Shown in pieces: positions 23,446-34,947 of a stretch of 64,000 nt of DNA. The translations under genes and the position numbers were made by a program. The number at the start of each line of letters is the position of its first letter. Within the stretch, counting starts at the first letter, position 1. Source of the stretch: Calendula officinalis (Eukaryota; Streptophyta; Magnoliopsida; Asterales; Asteraceae); NCBI GenBank assembly GCA_963853835.1, contig OY970828.1, positions 59,264,861 to 59,328,860 on the forward strand. The letters run 5' to 3'. Under the pieces are notes generated by a model. It was given only the letters and a program-made list of their open reading frames with translations. It had not been told where the DNA came from and searched no databases.

Positions 23446-23559
23446 ACCACATTGACATGCTTTTAATTTTTCTTTACTTGTAATTTCAAATTATTTTAAC
23501 TCAGGGTAAAAGATATATTTGTCCAACATAAAATATGAGATATTTATAATTGTGTTTGG

Positions 23560-23740
23560 CTAACTCATGCCCTAAGGGCATGAGATTAGAAGCATTAAAT
23601 GAAAAAAACATTTCCTAACAAATCAAAAAATGCATTAAATGAAGTCTAATTTTTACAACTATTAAATGCAATTTTCAATATAAAAGGTAAATGTAACTTC
23701 AATCAATACTTCTAATCTCATACCTTAGGACATGAGTTAG
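23560..23740. mobile_element. MITE of about 180 bp, copy 1
   Basis: CTAACTCATGCCCTAAGGG at left is mirrored by CCTTAGGACATGAGTTAG at right. Inside are 'ttaaatgaagtctaattttt' and 'acaactattaaatgcaattt'. A diverged copy lies at 27505-27678. Confidence 0.7.
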
Positions 23741-23879
23741 AAAAACCCTTTATAATTTTAGATCAACTCAAATTAATCAAGGATGATATTAACGAAGATT
23801 GACTATTTTATAAGGAAAATATAAAAGAATGTAGTGGCATTATAGTAATGTAGATTTTGAAAATTGTGAAGTAACACTA

Positions 23880-24410
23880 ACAATTGTCTAGTATGTGTGA
23901 CACGTATATTGGGGGCTCTAGGTCTAAGTGGTCTACTATTGGTGTCTTGTAACTAATAAATGTTTAGTATGTGTGACAGGCATATGTAATATTTTGCTTA
24001 TAAAAGGATCATTTATCCTTGTAATAAGATCATCGAGTATTCAAGTTTTATGAAAATGAGTTTCATTATTCTATCTATCTGCTGCTGAAGTTTAAAACTT
24101 CTTAATAACAGTTCATACTATTCCAAAAATTACTAAGTACTTCATAATCGTATTGTGGAAGTCTAGTGGCTCTGTAATAAGTGATCTACTATTACTGTCT
24201 TGTAACACTAATAATTGTCTAGTATGTGTGACACATATGTGTAATATTGTGCCTATAAAAGGATCATTGATCCTTCTAGAGGAGTATTTAGTATTTTTAT
24301 GATACATGTATGATGTGGTCAGTAATTCCTTGTGACCTTTTATATAATGTGGCAATAATATAGATGTCGTTGGTGGTATAATACCAAATAGCCTTATAGC
24401 CTCCACAGGT
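23880..24410. repeat. Degraded duplicated repeat (retrotransposon LTR-like)
   Basis: The words 'tagtatgtgtgacac', 'gtgtaatattgtgc' and 'tataaaaggatcattgatcc' occur in order at about 24215-24275. Variants of the same series occur at 23890-24020. A TATAAAAGG promoter-like motif followed by a leader suggests a copia-type LTR, but no clear TG...CA borders or TSD can be drawn. Confidence 0.4.
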
Positions 24411-24881
24411 TAATTTCACAAACAACATAAAAATCATGCAACACCATAGTTAAAGGGACAATATCGCTTTAATCAATATTCCAAATTTCCAATTATTGGT
24501 GTTTAGTCGGGTTTCTAAATCACTTTCTATACCAAAGTATAAAATGGATTAAAGGTTAAGTGAAACAAAATCTCCACAATCAATTATATTGCAATAAAAA
24601 TTAGAAAAAAAAAAACAATGATTTATATAAACAAGTAACATAAGAATATCATCCCCAAAGTTCAATGAACAAAATACACTTGACAATTCACAATGTATAG
24701 AACAATGTTACACAAGTTAATAAAATTACAACAAAACCACCATCACCCCAACAAACAACATTACATCCAACTGATCAACTTGTTAAACACTAAAGCACTA
24801 TACGTATAAACATATTTAAATTAATTAAATTTAGAAGAAACCAATACTTCTATACACGAAATTAATATAAACTTCAAGTAA
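24411..24881. other. 3' flank of the bZIP gene
   Basis: AT-rich non-coding sequence including the presumed 3' UTR of the minus-strand bZIP gene. Nothing else seen. Confidence 0.4.
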
Positions 24882-26296
24882 TTAAAATGCACCACTGCTT
24901 TCACTAGCTGAAATTGAAACACCTTCAGATTTAATATAATGTGAACCACCATTGTTACTGATATCAAGCCCCTGAAAACAACCAAGAGGGTCCGCTTGGG
25001 TGGCGGCTGCAAGTGGCTGCTGGTGGTGATGTGGCGGTTTATGGTTTTTGAAGAAATTTGGCTGATTATATTGAAAATGGTTCATGGCCAAATTGTAATC
25101 ATCTGAACAGCTGGTTGCTAATCTTAGTCTTTCTACTTCTTGCTTTAATGCCTCATTTAGAGCTGCATTATGTTATTATTTTTAGTAAAAACAACAATTG
25201 TTTTTTCTGGTTTTATAAATTATAAAATGCTCGAAAGTTATATTTGAACTTACCATCACGTAACTGAGCTTGTTGTTCCATAGCCTGCAATCGGAGCTTA
25301 AGCTCTGTGTTTTCAGAAGACAGACCATTTGTATCCCTCTGTAGAAATATAATATAAATGTTAATCTACCAACTGAATGCAGTAAATAAAAAAGAATAAC
25401 TGAAAATATATTTGTGTATGAAAAAGGGGATGTGATATACAGCTATATGTATATATAAGTATTTCACTAATGACCTGGTAGAGAGCCAATTGTGCAGAAA
25501 GGGTAGTTGCTTCTATTTGTAGGGTCTGAACTTTTCTTTCAAGCTCGGTTATATATCGTGCTTTCCTCTCTTTTGAACGAGCAGCAGATTGTCGATTTGC
25601 CATAATTCTGTATAGCACAAACCATAAGATGATCTTAAACTCTCAAATTCTTCTATTGCATTAAATGTTTACTAATATAGATTCAATTTTAGCATCAGAT
25701 TTGCAATTGCCAAATGATTCATATTCATATCTGAACTATTTCTGAAACATTGTATCATAGCTAAATTCATATTATTATAATAGGACTGAATTATGTAAAA
25801 ATCATTCTGATACATACCTCTTAGCTCGCTTAGGATCAATAGCCCACAGCTCAGCAAGCTTATCAGGAGCCATTGCCTTCTTAGCTTCAAAACCTTCACC
25901 AAATAAACTCGCACTATCGACTGAATTACTATGTCGATGTCGAGGTCTCATGCTACTCTGTTCTCCATCACCACCACCGGCGCCGGCGCCGTAATAATCG
26001 TCGGAAGCTCCAGCTTCACCAAAAGCATTATTGATCCGGCCGGCGTCCGGAACTCCATCACTGTTATTCAAGTTAGATCCGAGCTTCTCAATGTTCATGT
26101 AAGTAGAAAACAGATCGTCCTCAGATCCAATATCTTCGAAGCTTCCAGATGGTGCATCGAAGGAGTCTGATACCAGATCTAGGTCTTCTGGTAGCCGGAA
26201 GTTGACCTCGGAATGTGCACGCCGGTGGTGTGATGGCCTGAATGGAAACGGTGCCGCATTTGGTGGCTTGGAGTTCGGATTTGATGGATCTTGCAT
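24882..26296 (-). CDS. Group I bZIP transcription factor (bZIP18/52, RF2b-like)
   Basis: Four coding exons in frame: 25818-26296, 25475-25607, 25254-25338 and 24882-25162, giving 325 residues. Residues 1-45 hold HHRRAHSEVNFRLPEDLDLV, the conserved N-terminal motif of plant group I bZIPs, with a possible phosphorylation/14-3-3 type serine in RAHSE. A second RHRHSNSVDS motif follows near residue 115. The basic region (NRQSAARSKERKARYITELE) spans the exon 1/exon 2 border. The leucine zipper runs through VQTLQIEATTLSAQLALYQ into ENTELKLRLQ. The C-terminus is Gln/His-rich (KPPHHHQQPLAA). Such proteins bind DNA as dimers in the nucleus, and several relatives move from cytoplasm to nucleus on osmotic or mechanical stress. 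Which subgroup member this is cannot be fixed without alignment. Confidence 0.95.
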
Positions 26297-26428
26297 TTTC
26301 TCAATTGCGTGGGAGTTGAGTTCGGGCTTCGTTGGGAGAACTGAGAAGCTAACGAAAGTAAACGGTTTTTATTTTTAAAACGGATTTAAATTTTCTTTTT
26401 TTAAGAAACAAATGTGTCTTTATTTCTA

Positions 26429-27464
26429 GAGTAAATTACACGTAGTTTACACAATATTTTGGATTTGGTCCCTAAGTCTTAGTAATTACACCGGTGGTCA
26501 CTGTGGTTTACACTTCGTATTGGTTTTGGTCCCTAATACTAACAGCCGTTAAAATTTTCTGTTAACTTTTTTTAATTGACAATTTTACCCCTTAACTTAT
26601 ACTCTTTCTTTTCTTATCTTCTTCCATTACCAGAGGTTGGGTCTGAAAATTCCTTTCTGGCACCTTTTTCGATTTTCCGGCCAAACCGGCCGGAGGTTGG
26701 GTCTGAAAATTCCCCCATCTTGCTCGGAATCAACATTACTATTAGTCTGGTATGTCGAGGCGTTCCAATCGGGCTAGAAACCCTCCAGAAACCAAACTTA
26801 CTCCATGGCTAAAAAATGACGCGGAGGTGGCGGCGGCCGTTGGCGGCGTGTATGGGCCGGCGGACCCGAACCAGTCGATTCGGAAGGGTCAACTTAGTGG
26901 GAATACACCTGCGATTCAACAGATTTCGTCTCCTACAGCTCCAGATCGGAAAACCTCAAATGCGGCTGTTTTCGTTGGTCCGCCGGAGATCGCGGACCAC
27001 CACCATCACAATCAGAATGGTCTGTTTAGGGGGGATCCCTCCTCCATTTCTGCTCCGTCGTTAGCTTGTGAGCAACTGCTAGTGGCCGGTGCAGATCTAA
27101 CTGTAGGGGGTCTCACCGGCATAATTGGGCAGCCGGAACTTAGGGGTTCGACTCGGAATACCCAGATTGGTGGGAAGTTCCCGTCAAAAAGGGTTTTGAT
27201 TGGATGACCTTTTAATTCGGGTTAGGGTTTTGATTTGAATGTGTTATTGTGTGCAGAGATGAAGGAAAGAGGAAGGAGATGATGAGGGTGAGGGTAAAAT
27301 TGTCAATTAAAAAAAGTTAACAGAAAATTTTAACGGTTGTTAGTATTAGGGACCAAAACCAATACGAAGTGTAAACCACAGTGACCACGGGTGTAATTAC
27401 TGAGACTTAGGGACCAAATCCAAAATATTATGTAAACCACAGGGACCATTCGTGTAATTTACTC
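26429..27464. mobile_element. MULE-type element with about 165-bp terminal inverted repeats
   Basis: GAGTAAATTACACG at left and CGTGTAATTTACTC at right, flanked by a perfect 9-bp TSD, TTATTTCTA (26420-26428 and 27465-27473), the length typical of Mutator-like elements. The inverted repeats extend to about 26592 and 27296 and look nearly identical, except that the left one lacks about 14 bp ('ggtccctgtggtt' region). The interior of about 700 bp is GC-rich and carries a 151-codon open frame (26752-27207). No MULE transposase. It sits about 130 bp upstream of the bZIP start codon, on the promoter side. Confidence 0.93.
26752..27207 (+). CDS. Unrecognised 151-residue ORF inside the MULE
   Basis: An open frame starting MSRRSNRARNPPETKLTPWL and ending GGKFPSKRVLIG. 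It is rich in Pro, Gly and Ala with a HHHHNQNG patch and no domain, signal peptide or membrane segment that I recognise. The surrounding element interior is more GC-rich than the flanks, as in Pack-MULEs that carry captured gene pieces. No donor gene was identified, and no promoter or polyadenylation signal is evident. It may be a captured fragment, or simply open by base composition: a second frame (26816-27064) is also open. I do not assign a function. Confidence 0.35.
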   Translation: MSRRSNRARNPPETKLTPWLKNDAEVAAAVGGVYGPADPNQSIRKGQLSGNTPAIQQISSPTAPDRKTSNAAVFVGPPEIADHHHHNQNGLFRGDPSSISAPSLACEQLLVAGADLTVGGLTGIIGQPELRGSTRNTQIGGKFPSKRVLIG

Positions 27465-27504
27465 TTATTTCTAAGAATATAACTTTTAATTTAGTAAGAG
27501 TTTG

Positions 27505-27678
27505 TCTCACTCATATTCTAAGGGTATAAGATTATAAATATTAGTTGAAAAAACATTTCTTAACATAGTAAAAAATCATTAAATGAATTCTAAGTTTTAC
27601 AACTATTAAACGCAATTTCATATATAAATGGTAATTGTAACTTTCAATTAATATTTTTAATCTCATGCATGAGTTAGA
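27505..27678. mobile_element. MITE of about 175 bp, diverged copy 2
   Basis: Shares with 23560-23740 the ends (ctcactcatattctaaggg and catgcatgagttag) and interior words (aaaacatttcttaaca, caactattaaacgcaattt). It starts about 30 bp beyond the MULE TSD. Confidence 0.6.
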
Positions 27679-28505
27679 GCAACCATTTAATAATAGTAAA
27701 ACCAAATATCTAATTCACTAAATCTAATTTAGCGAAATAAAAAGTATTACAATTAGTAGTAAGCACTTTCGAATATATTTTTAAAAGTTTGAGTGTTGTT
27801 TATGTTACTTACAATATTCTAATTGGATGATAAATATAGATATCTCATAACTTATATTCACGTCATATTGTTTATGCGTATGTAAATCGGTTCGGTTTTC
27901 GGTTTTAATTTTCATGTAAAATCGGTTTTCGATCTGGTTCCGAGTGGTTCGGTCCGGTTCAAAACCGAGAAAAAGTTGAAAAACTTTATTGGTTCTCGGT
28001 CCGGTTCGATTTAGTTCCGAGCGGCATCGGTTCACTCATCGATCCGGCCAAAATCATTTTCTCAGTTTGGTTTCGAGCAGTTCGGTTCCATTCTTGGACC
28101 GATCACATACCTAAATTACACTTTATACCCTACCACAATGATACCCGACCACAATTATATCCTCTACGTGAGCGAATCCCTCGTTAAGATTCCTACGTGG
28201 TACCAACCAGACGTTGTGTTCTTTGATTTGTTACTCTTATCTTATTTGAAAATTGAAGGCGTTCTTTGATGGGTATTGAGAAGTGCATTATATTCACTTT
28301 TCATTATCAACAGGACACGATTATGCACTTTAATCTTCTTAATGTATGTTACTTTGATATATTTTATATGTTGATGCAAAAGACGAGCTAATATTTAATG
28401 AATTAGGAGCAAAATGAGCAAAAAAAGAAAAGTACAAAACGCTGAAAATACAATATTGTTGAAAAGTTAATGCCAATTATCAAGCTTAAATAAAGCGATT
28501 GACTA
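27679..28505. other. Intergenic with a decayed 'ggttcggtt' repeat
   Basis: 27880-28090 is made of 'cggttcggttttcgg', 'gagtggttcggtcc' and similar words, as in the subterminal parts of hAT elements. No end pair or TSD is certain. The remainder is AT-rich and gene-free. Confidence 0.4.
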
Positions 28506-28710
28506 TTGGGACACCCCACTATTTGAACACCCTAAATTGTTCAATAATTAACTAATAAATTTTTTCGAAGCCTCCATCGAACTCTGCCATTAACTACCAC
28601 CATACCAACTCACTCGCATCGGAATCGGCCAGTCGACGTCGCCGCTCGCTCCGCCACCACCAACTCACTCCGCCACCACCAACTCGCTTCGATGTTCAAT
28701 TTGTCGTCCA

Positions 28711-28996
28711 TAAGGGTGAGCTCGGTCCAAAAACCGAACCGAAACCGATAACGATGAAATTTCAAAACCGAAACCAAACCGATAACATGTTATCGGTCTT
28801 TGTTCGGTTCGGTTCCGGTTCCGTTTTTTTAGGCCAAATGTTCGTCATTTTCTGCAAACCGAACCGAAACCGATAGAACCGAAAACAATGAATTTTTAAA
28901 ACCGAAACCGAACCGATAATTATCGGTTTTGGTTCGGTTCGGGTTCGGTCGGTTTTCGGTTCGGTTCGGTTTTTTCGGTCCAAATGCTCACCCCTA
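28711..28996. mobile_element. hAT-type MITE, 286 bp, perhaps nested in a larger element
   Basis: Starts TAAGGGTGAGCTCGGTCC and ends GGTCCAAATGCTCACCCCTA. The 8-bp flanks are GTCGTCCA and GTTGTCCA, a TSD with one mismatch. The interior is composed of 'aaaccgaaaccgaaccgata' and its inverse. On both sides lie 'cgccaccaccaactc' repeats. Further out, 'actatttgaacaccct' (about 28528) and 'agggtgttcaaatagt' (about 29176) form an inverted pair, so the hAT copy may sit inside an older MITE spanning about 28510-29205. Confidence 0.8.
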
Positions 28997-29204
28997 GTTG
29001 TCCATTCCGCTACCACCAACAAACTCCGCCACCACCATCGCATATGCCGCTAACCACCACCACCATCGTCGAGCACCAGTTTTAAATTAAAAAAAGTTTG
29101 AATAACCATGTTAATTAATTGTTTATGATTTTATTTCAAGTTTTGATTTTAATTGGGGTGTTTATTTGGTAGGTAAGGGTGTTCAAATAGTAGCACCCTA
29201 AATA

Positions 29205-29670
29205 AATTGACCAAAATCACCTCTTTGACCCGAATAGTAATTGACACAAAAATTGCCTCTTTGTCTGATCCTGACCAAAAATTGCCTCATTTGTCGGATT
29301 TTGACCAAAAAACCTAATTTCCATACCCGGTACTCATAAGAAACTAGTGTACAAATCACCTCTCCAACTATGAATGTCTATTTATTTATGCCCCATTGAT
29401 TCTAGTAATCAATCAAATATTCAAATACACCAAAATCGACGATTTATTAATCAATCTTCACCCATGTAACTCATTATAAGCTCATATTGTATTTCTCGCA
29501 TAGATTTACTCGATGCTACATTTATGATTAAATAAACGTCTATTTTCCAATTAAAAATGTACCTAGACTAACCTTGATTTGGAAACGGATCGATTTATAA
29601 TTTTAAATAACCAAAAGACAAACTTACAATCGGAATAAACGATTTAGATACACACAAACGACGACGAAAC
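29205..29670. other. 3' flank of the CHIL gene
   Basis: AT-rich non-coding sequence with three 'aaaaattgcctctttg'-like words at 29250-29310. It includes the presumed 3' UTR of the minus-strand CHIL gene. Confidence 0.4.
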
Positions 29671-31477
29671 TCATTTAGACAACTCGAAAGACAAAGTGTT
29701 GGCCAAAGAGGAAATGGTTGAAGGAGAATAAGCCGTTGTGCCACCCAAGTACCATTTCTTTATCATCTCTACTACATTACCGTTCTCAACTTTCATCGTC
29801 TTTGGCTCTTCTTTTCCATCACTTGAAAATCCAATCTGTCCATATTTTTTGTCAAAATAAACATTGAAAAACTTACTTCCAAAACGTTATTGAAATCCTA
29901 CGTTTAATTTGTTAGTTGTTGGTGGATGTATTCAAATAAACAGAGTACCCAATTTTATGTTATTTAGTCATATTCAGATAGGTTAATGCACTCAGTGGTC
30001 ATCTTACTTTCCGAAAAAGTTCATTGTAGTCATTCTATTTTTTTGTTTATTAAGGTAATTGTACTATAAGAATATTAATTATTCAATACCGAACTATAAT
30101 GACATACATTTAGGTCACTTGGGTCATGAGTAACAACATGTTAACATTTACCATAATTATTTACGAATTTTTGCCACAAAGTATAATTACGAAATTGAAC
30201 TTTTTTGCTAAATACGGTGATATTTAAGGGTGCATAGAGTTGTATTTCTACTTTCTTATCAATACTTCGCCTTCATATTTAGTTATTTACTATGTATTTT
30301 AAATGTTTTAATTCACAAACTTCACTGAATTGCGTTTTAACACTTACACTTATTTTGTCAACTTTTTTAATCTACATTATTTTTAACTTGTTAAAAACAC
30401 CTTTATGACCTCCAATCACAATTTGATACTTACAACATGTCTAAATTTCAAGTTGCATGAATTACCTCAGCAATGTTTGATGTTGCCGGAAAACTAAAAG
30501 TAACCACCGAATCCTTTTTGAAGTATTTTGACTGAAAAAAGTCAACAATTTGTTCAAGGGCAGTTTCTTCCTCCTCTTCATACTTGTCATCAGCTGCCAA
30601 GCGATCTCTTACTGAACTCTCAAGTTGTACCCCGTATTGTGAACCCTTGATCTCATTGATCACCACAATTCTCAAGTATTTATCAACAGGCGCTATATCA
30701 ATTTAAAAAAAAAACGCTATTAAATAATGACAAAATTATAATTAAAAATAGAGGTAATTACCAAAATAAACTAAAAATAGACATCTTTTACCCAAAGCAA
30801 CTTGTGTTGACTTAAGTTTCTCAAAATGAACAGTGTGACTTGATAGTTTTTGTGCGACTATGCGACTCTATGCGGTAGATATATGTTTTTTGTTTGACCA
30901 AGATGATTTTTTTTGTGACCATACCATTTTTTTGTGCGACTAATATACGGCCAAACTATATTTTTGTCCGGCTATACTATTTTGTACGACCAAATCATAG
31001 TTGTCAAATTTTATATTAAGTCAAACAATTTATACCGCATATGTTGGGACTATTTGAAAGTAAAAAAAGTTTGGAATTTTTTGTTTTTATTAGATTTATT
31101 TTTGGTAATCATCCTTAAAAATACGAATTGTTACTTTTAAGTTCACAATTAATTACCTAAAATAACAGAATCAAAGAACTCATCATCTTCGGCTAACTCG
31201 TTTCCGGATTTACCCTTCCATTTAAGCAAATGAGTCACGATCTCGGGATCAATATAAACTCCAATGGCAGTGAACTTGATTTGCAAAAAATGTATCTCGA
31301 TATCAGTAATTCCTGTTTGAACCAACAAAAATTCGAAATTGATTGGTATAGAGTTCAAGATTTTCTTGATTTAATTATTTTTTTACTAATTAAAATAGAA
31401 TTACCATGTCCAAGCAAAGACAATGTTTTGGTTGTTGTAATTTGTGGAGGAAAAGAGATATCATCCACCACCACCAT
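29671..31477 (-). CDS. CHIL: Type IV chalcone isomerase-like protein (CHIL)
   Basis: Four coding exons in frame: 31405-31477, 31157-31312, 30466-30692 and 29671-29835, giving 206 residues. Diagnostic stretches are DISFPPQITTTKTLSLLGHG, ITDIEIHFLQIKFTAIGVY, LRIVVINEIKGSQYGVQLE, DKYEEEEETALEQIVDFFQS and WYLGGTTAYSPSTISSLA. The SLLGHGITDIEIHFLQ, EIKGSQYGVQLE and EEEEE features separate type IV (CHIL) from catalytic chalcone isomerases. Type IV proteins do not isomerise chalcones efficiently. They bind chalcone synthase and sharpen its product specificity, raising flavonoid output. The start is the first Met of the exon, placed a few codons after a splice acceptor (ttatgtag). A leader exon with donor near 31765 probably precedes it, as the gene otherwise lacks a good 5' UTR. 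Confidence 0.95.
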
Positions 31478-32204
31478 TTCTGAGCTCACTACATAAAACA
31501 TAATCATACAAATAAAAGTTAAATTCTCATAATTACATAATAATTACCTTAAAAAGCCAAGAAAAAAACTCCGGTTGATTCTATATATCTAATTATTTAG
31601 AACTTTTTCATGTAATTTTTAGTTTAAAGTTGATCGTTAGTTTCTAGGAAGTTATTTAAAATGTATTTACAAACAACAACTAAAAGTTATATTCACGAGA
31701 ATTTTGTTTGCCGACTGTTTTTATTATATTTTTTGTAAAATTGAAAATGAAGAGCGAATTCTTACTCTTTGGTGTAGAGAAAGCAGCGGAGAGAAAAATG
31801 CAAAACCAAAGTTTTAGATGGATGTTTGAATAAGGTAGTCCTATTTATTTAGCAACAACCGGTCACCAACGATTTTGGTAGGCGGACTTGTACGTACACA
31901 TGAATTTTCAAACTTATATATTTACTAATAAAATCAATAAAGAATTACGAATATATGCGTAATAGAGTGAGAACAAATCATAATCTGTATAGTTATTAAC
32001 TTACGAGTTACGATTAACACGCTAGACAAGTACCGGTTAACTAATGATCAAGTACACGGAACAAGACACTAAAGACTACAAAGTACAAACTATATGAGTG
32101 TCAATCTCGCAATCACACTGAAAAACAAAATCTCAAGTACCAAATGCGTATGCAAATGATCTTCTATATAAAAATCTCAAGTACCAAATGCGTATGCAAA
32201 TGAT

Positions 32205-32206
<2 letters not shown>
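31478..32206. other. Leader and upstream region of CHIL
   Basis: Contains a candidate non-coding first exon ending at a donor-like gtaagaattc near 31765, and AT-rich promoter sequence beyond about 31830. At 32110-32205 a block with 'tcaagtaccaaatgcgtatg' occurs twice in tandem just before the (TA)n tract. Confidence 0.45.
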
Positions 32207-32276
<70 letters not shown>

Positions 32277-32648
32277 CCGGATCCGGTGAGGACTCTTTTC
32301 CTCGCGAGGACTCCAAAAAAAACTCTAAAAATGATCCAAAACAAACTTTTTTCAAAAAATTCCTTTTTTAAATATCTAAATCGCTATGTATAAGATCCAA
32401 AAAAAAAAAAATTCCAAAAATGATCCAAAAAAAAAAATATGGATCATAATAATGATCCACAAAAAAATATGGATCATTGTTATGATTCGCTAAAAAAAGT
32501 GGATCATAATTTTTTTTTTGAATTTTTTTTTTGTCAAATGTAGTAATAATCATGGTGGGTTATATATATTTTTTTCGGAATTTTTTGAAATTTTTATGAG
32601 GTGTCCTCGCGAGTCCTCACCGAAAAAAGAGTCCTCACAGAATCCCAC

Positions 32649-32719
<71 letters not shown>
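32207..32719. mobile_element. MITE flanked by two long (TA)n tracts
   Basis: (TA)n runs at 32207-32272 and 32652-32719 enclose a unit whose ends are inverted copies: 'ggtgaggactcttttcctcg' at left and 'cgaaaaaagagtcctcacag' at right, with 'ctcgcgaggac' and 'gtcctcgcgag' just inside. The middle is A/T homopolymer-rich with 'atgatccaaaa' and 'ggatcataat' words. The element appears to have inserted in a TA repeat, or the repeat grew from its TSD. Confidence 0.7.
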
Positions 32720-32723
<4 letters not shown>

Positions 32724-34275
32724 AGTGGAAGATTTTTTGCATCTTCATTGGTTAGGACTTCTATTGTTTTTAAAAAAAAACATACGTTATTAATGTCTCA
32801 ACGTAATTTTATTATGATATTTTGTATTTATTGAGCAACTGAGACCATTCTTTTAGTATCTTTGTACAACTTGTATTATTTTTTATCTTATTTTAGTCTT
32901 CAACTTTAACGATATTCATGATGATTGATTCTTAACTCTTTAATCATTCACATTGTGTAATGGTTAAGCTAAAAGTTAATGTAGATATTAATTTCTAAAT
33001 AACGAAAAAAGAGCAATAAAAGTCAAACCGCAGTCCACCATATTTAGGGGAGAAAAATGGAATAAATAAATAAATGAGAGGGTTTGGTGGAATTAATGGT
33101 TGAGATGGAACCATGTCCTCGAATATCCTTCATTCGCCTCACCTAACTCTACATGGTTTCTCTATCGCCTACTTCATCAATCACGTGGAAGCAACTACTC
33201 AACTACTACTCCTATCGTATATACACGCAGCAACGCAAGACACTTGATTCTTAAGCATCTTCAAGATTCAGTGTCAATACTAAATTTTGATCACAATACT
33301 TGAGCAATGAGATGCTTGACGTGATTAAAAAATGTTTTTCAAACACGATCATTTAGTTTACATTTATTATTATAGCAATTAAAATATTTAAATGTAATTG
33401 TTGATAGCATCGTCATTATAGTATCATGTATTTTTTTTACAATGTTTATGTAGTATAAGAGCATTCTTATCCGTAATGTCAACTAATACTTCATTTTTTA
33501 TCAAATCAGCGTCACGTAAGATGACACTCAAACTGATATTCAACTGACGTCATATGACACTTATGACATCTTTCGTTGGGAGGTCATACAACATTTGGGG
33601 AAATTTTAGGATGCAACGGCTTTAATTCAAAAAGCTTTAATTCAAAAAGACAAAGCACAATGTATTCCTAAATATGACATGCAATCCAAAGTTCTTTTTA
33701 ACCAAAAATGGTTTGATTTTTGGATGCCAACGACTTGAATTCAAAAGGACAGTAGGCACAATATATTCCTAACCATGACATACAAGATCGCACATATGTT
33801 ATTGCAAGAGTGTTTCGTGCCAATTTAACTGATCTTAAGTAATAACTCTTCAAGAATCATATTCCCGGTATGGTTATCACATATGTTTATGTCACTGAGT
33901 TTCAAAAGTGTGATTGGCTGCATAAACATTTTATTATGATAATGAGATAGAATTATCTAATTTAACTATATTAAAATTAAGAAACACACCCAAAAAAAAA
34001 AAAACAATTTATATTTACATACAAAATAAAACGCATATATTCCATGTCGGAAATGCCATGTCAGCAAAACAGCGGATATCACATGTGAGCTGAAAAACGG
34101 CACGCGCACACCAAAGGCAAACTTAAGTAGACCGCCAACTTCATCCAACGGCCGATATTCGTCCACGATATTCCAATTTGATTTCCTCCCAATTTCTTTG
34201 TTCAAAATAAAACGGAAAAAAGAATTATTTAATGGTCATATTTATCTCTACCACCGCCGTAGACGGTTGTTAACG
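32720..34275. other. Intergenic; one decayed Tourist-like fragment
   Basis: Mostly AT-rich and gene-free. At 33460-33600, 'taatgtcaactaatacttc', 'aaatcagcgtcacgt' and 'caactgacgtcat' match the left part of the Tourist/Harbinger MITEs at 56344 and 61578, but no right end is seen. The last 100 bp are the presumed promoter and leader of the plus-strand gene at 34276. Confidence 0.45.
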
Positions 34276-34947
34276 ATGGCGTGTTTGGGGATTCGTTGCG
34301 GAGGAGCCGGAGATCGTTTGCTTCGTCAGCCGGCAACCGATTTTCTTGACGAGCGGTCCTTCAGCATTTCCACCTTTAACCGGTTACATTCTCTCCCGTT
34401 TCCAAATGTCACCGTTAAATCGCCCATATCGAGAATCTCTACGGCGGCGACTGGTACTGCCACTGCAGCTGCTTTCGGCGTTGCCGATCGTTCTGTTTTA
34501 GGATCTAGCATAGACTTAGCTCCTACTGATGCAATCCTTAACGGCGAAGAGTATGATCATACGGAAAAATTCGATGAGTGGATGAGAAATTCGGTGACGG
34601 AAATCGTGAAGAACATAAGACAAGCGCCATTGCTGGTTCAAATCTACGCCGACGGCGTGGTGAAGACGGAGAAGGCGGAGGACTGGCCGACTATAATCAG
34701 AGAGAGACCATCCTCGCCGGACGGAATAATACTTGTGGAAGAGCTCCGGGAGAAGATAGATCTGGATGATTCCGGCGAAGGATTTGATGAAGAGGATGGA
34801 ACGAAAGCGTTTGGAGTATTGATTCAAGGTAAATTCAAAGGAAGAGATCGATGTAAATCAGCTTGCACACATTTTTGCTTGATGAAGGTTCATAGCTTTG
34901 GTAAGAGTGTTTCTTCACAGTTTAATGAATGTTGGTTATTACAATGA
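34276..34947 (+). CDS. Intronless plastid-type protein of unknown function (DUF7804-like)
   Basis: 223 residues from the Met in MACLGIRCGGAGDRLLRQ. I prefer this start because the upstream in-frame extension (from 34198) reads as leader, while from here the N-terminus is a Ser/Thr/Ala-rich, acid-poor transit-like peptide. The conserved core is KFDEWMRNSVTEIVKNIRQA then PLLVQIYADG, EDWPTIIRERPSSPDGIILV and AFGVLIQGKFKGRDRCKSA. The end is CTHFCLMKV...CWLLQ. I associate this pattern with a plant-specific family of unknown function. My recollection is that relatives have about 20 more residues between the two Cys-containing pieces (RCKSA and CTHFC), so an internal deletion is possible. No intron border is present there. 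Confidence 0.75.
   Translation: MACLGIRCGGAGDRLLRQPATDFLDERSFSISTFNRLHSLPFPNVTVKSPISRISTAATGTATAAAFGVADRSVLGSSIDLAPTDAILNGEEYDHTEKFDEWMRNSVTEIVKNIRQAPLLVQIYADGVVKTEKAEDWPTIIRERPSSPDGIILVEELREKIDLDDSGEGFDEEDGTKAFGVLIQGKFKGRDRCKSACTHFCLMKVHSFGKSVSSQFNECWLLQ

Noticed and set aside
32518..32834. Open frames with long Ile-Tyr runs
   Set aside because: They are translations of (TA)n microsatellites and cannot be protein-coding in any meaningful sense. The same holds for 36812-37045.
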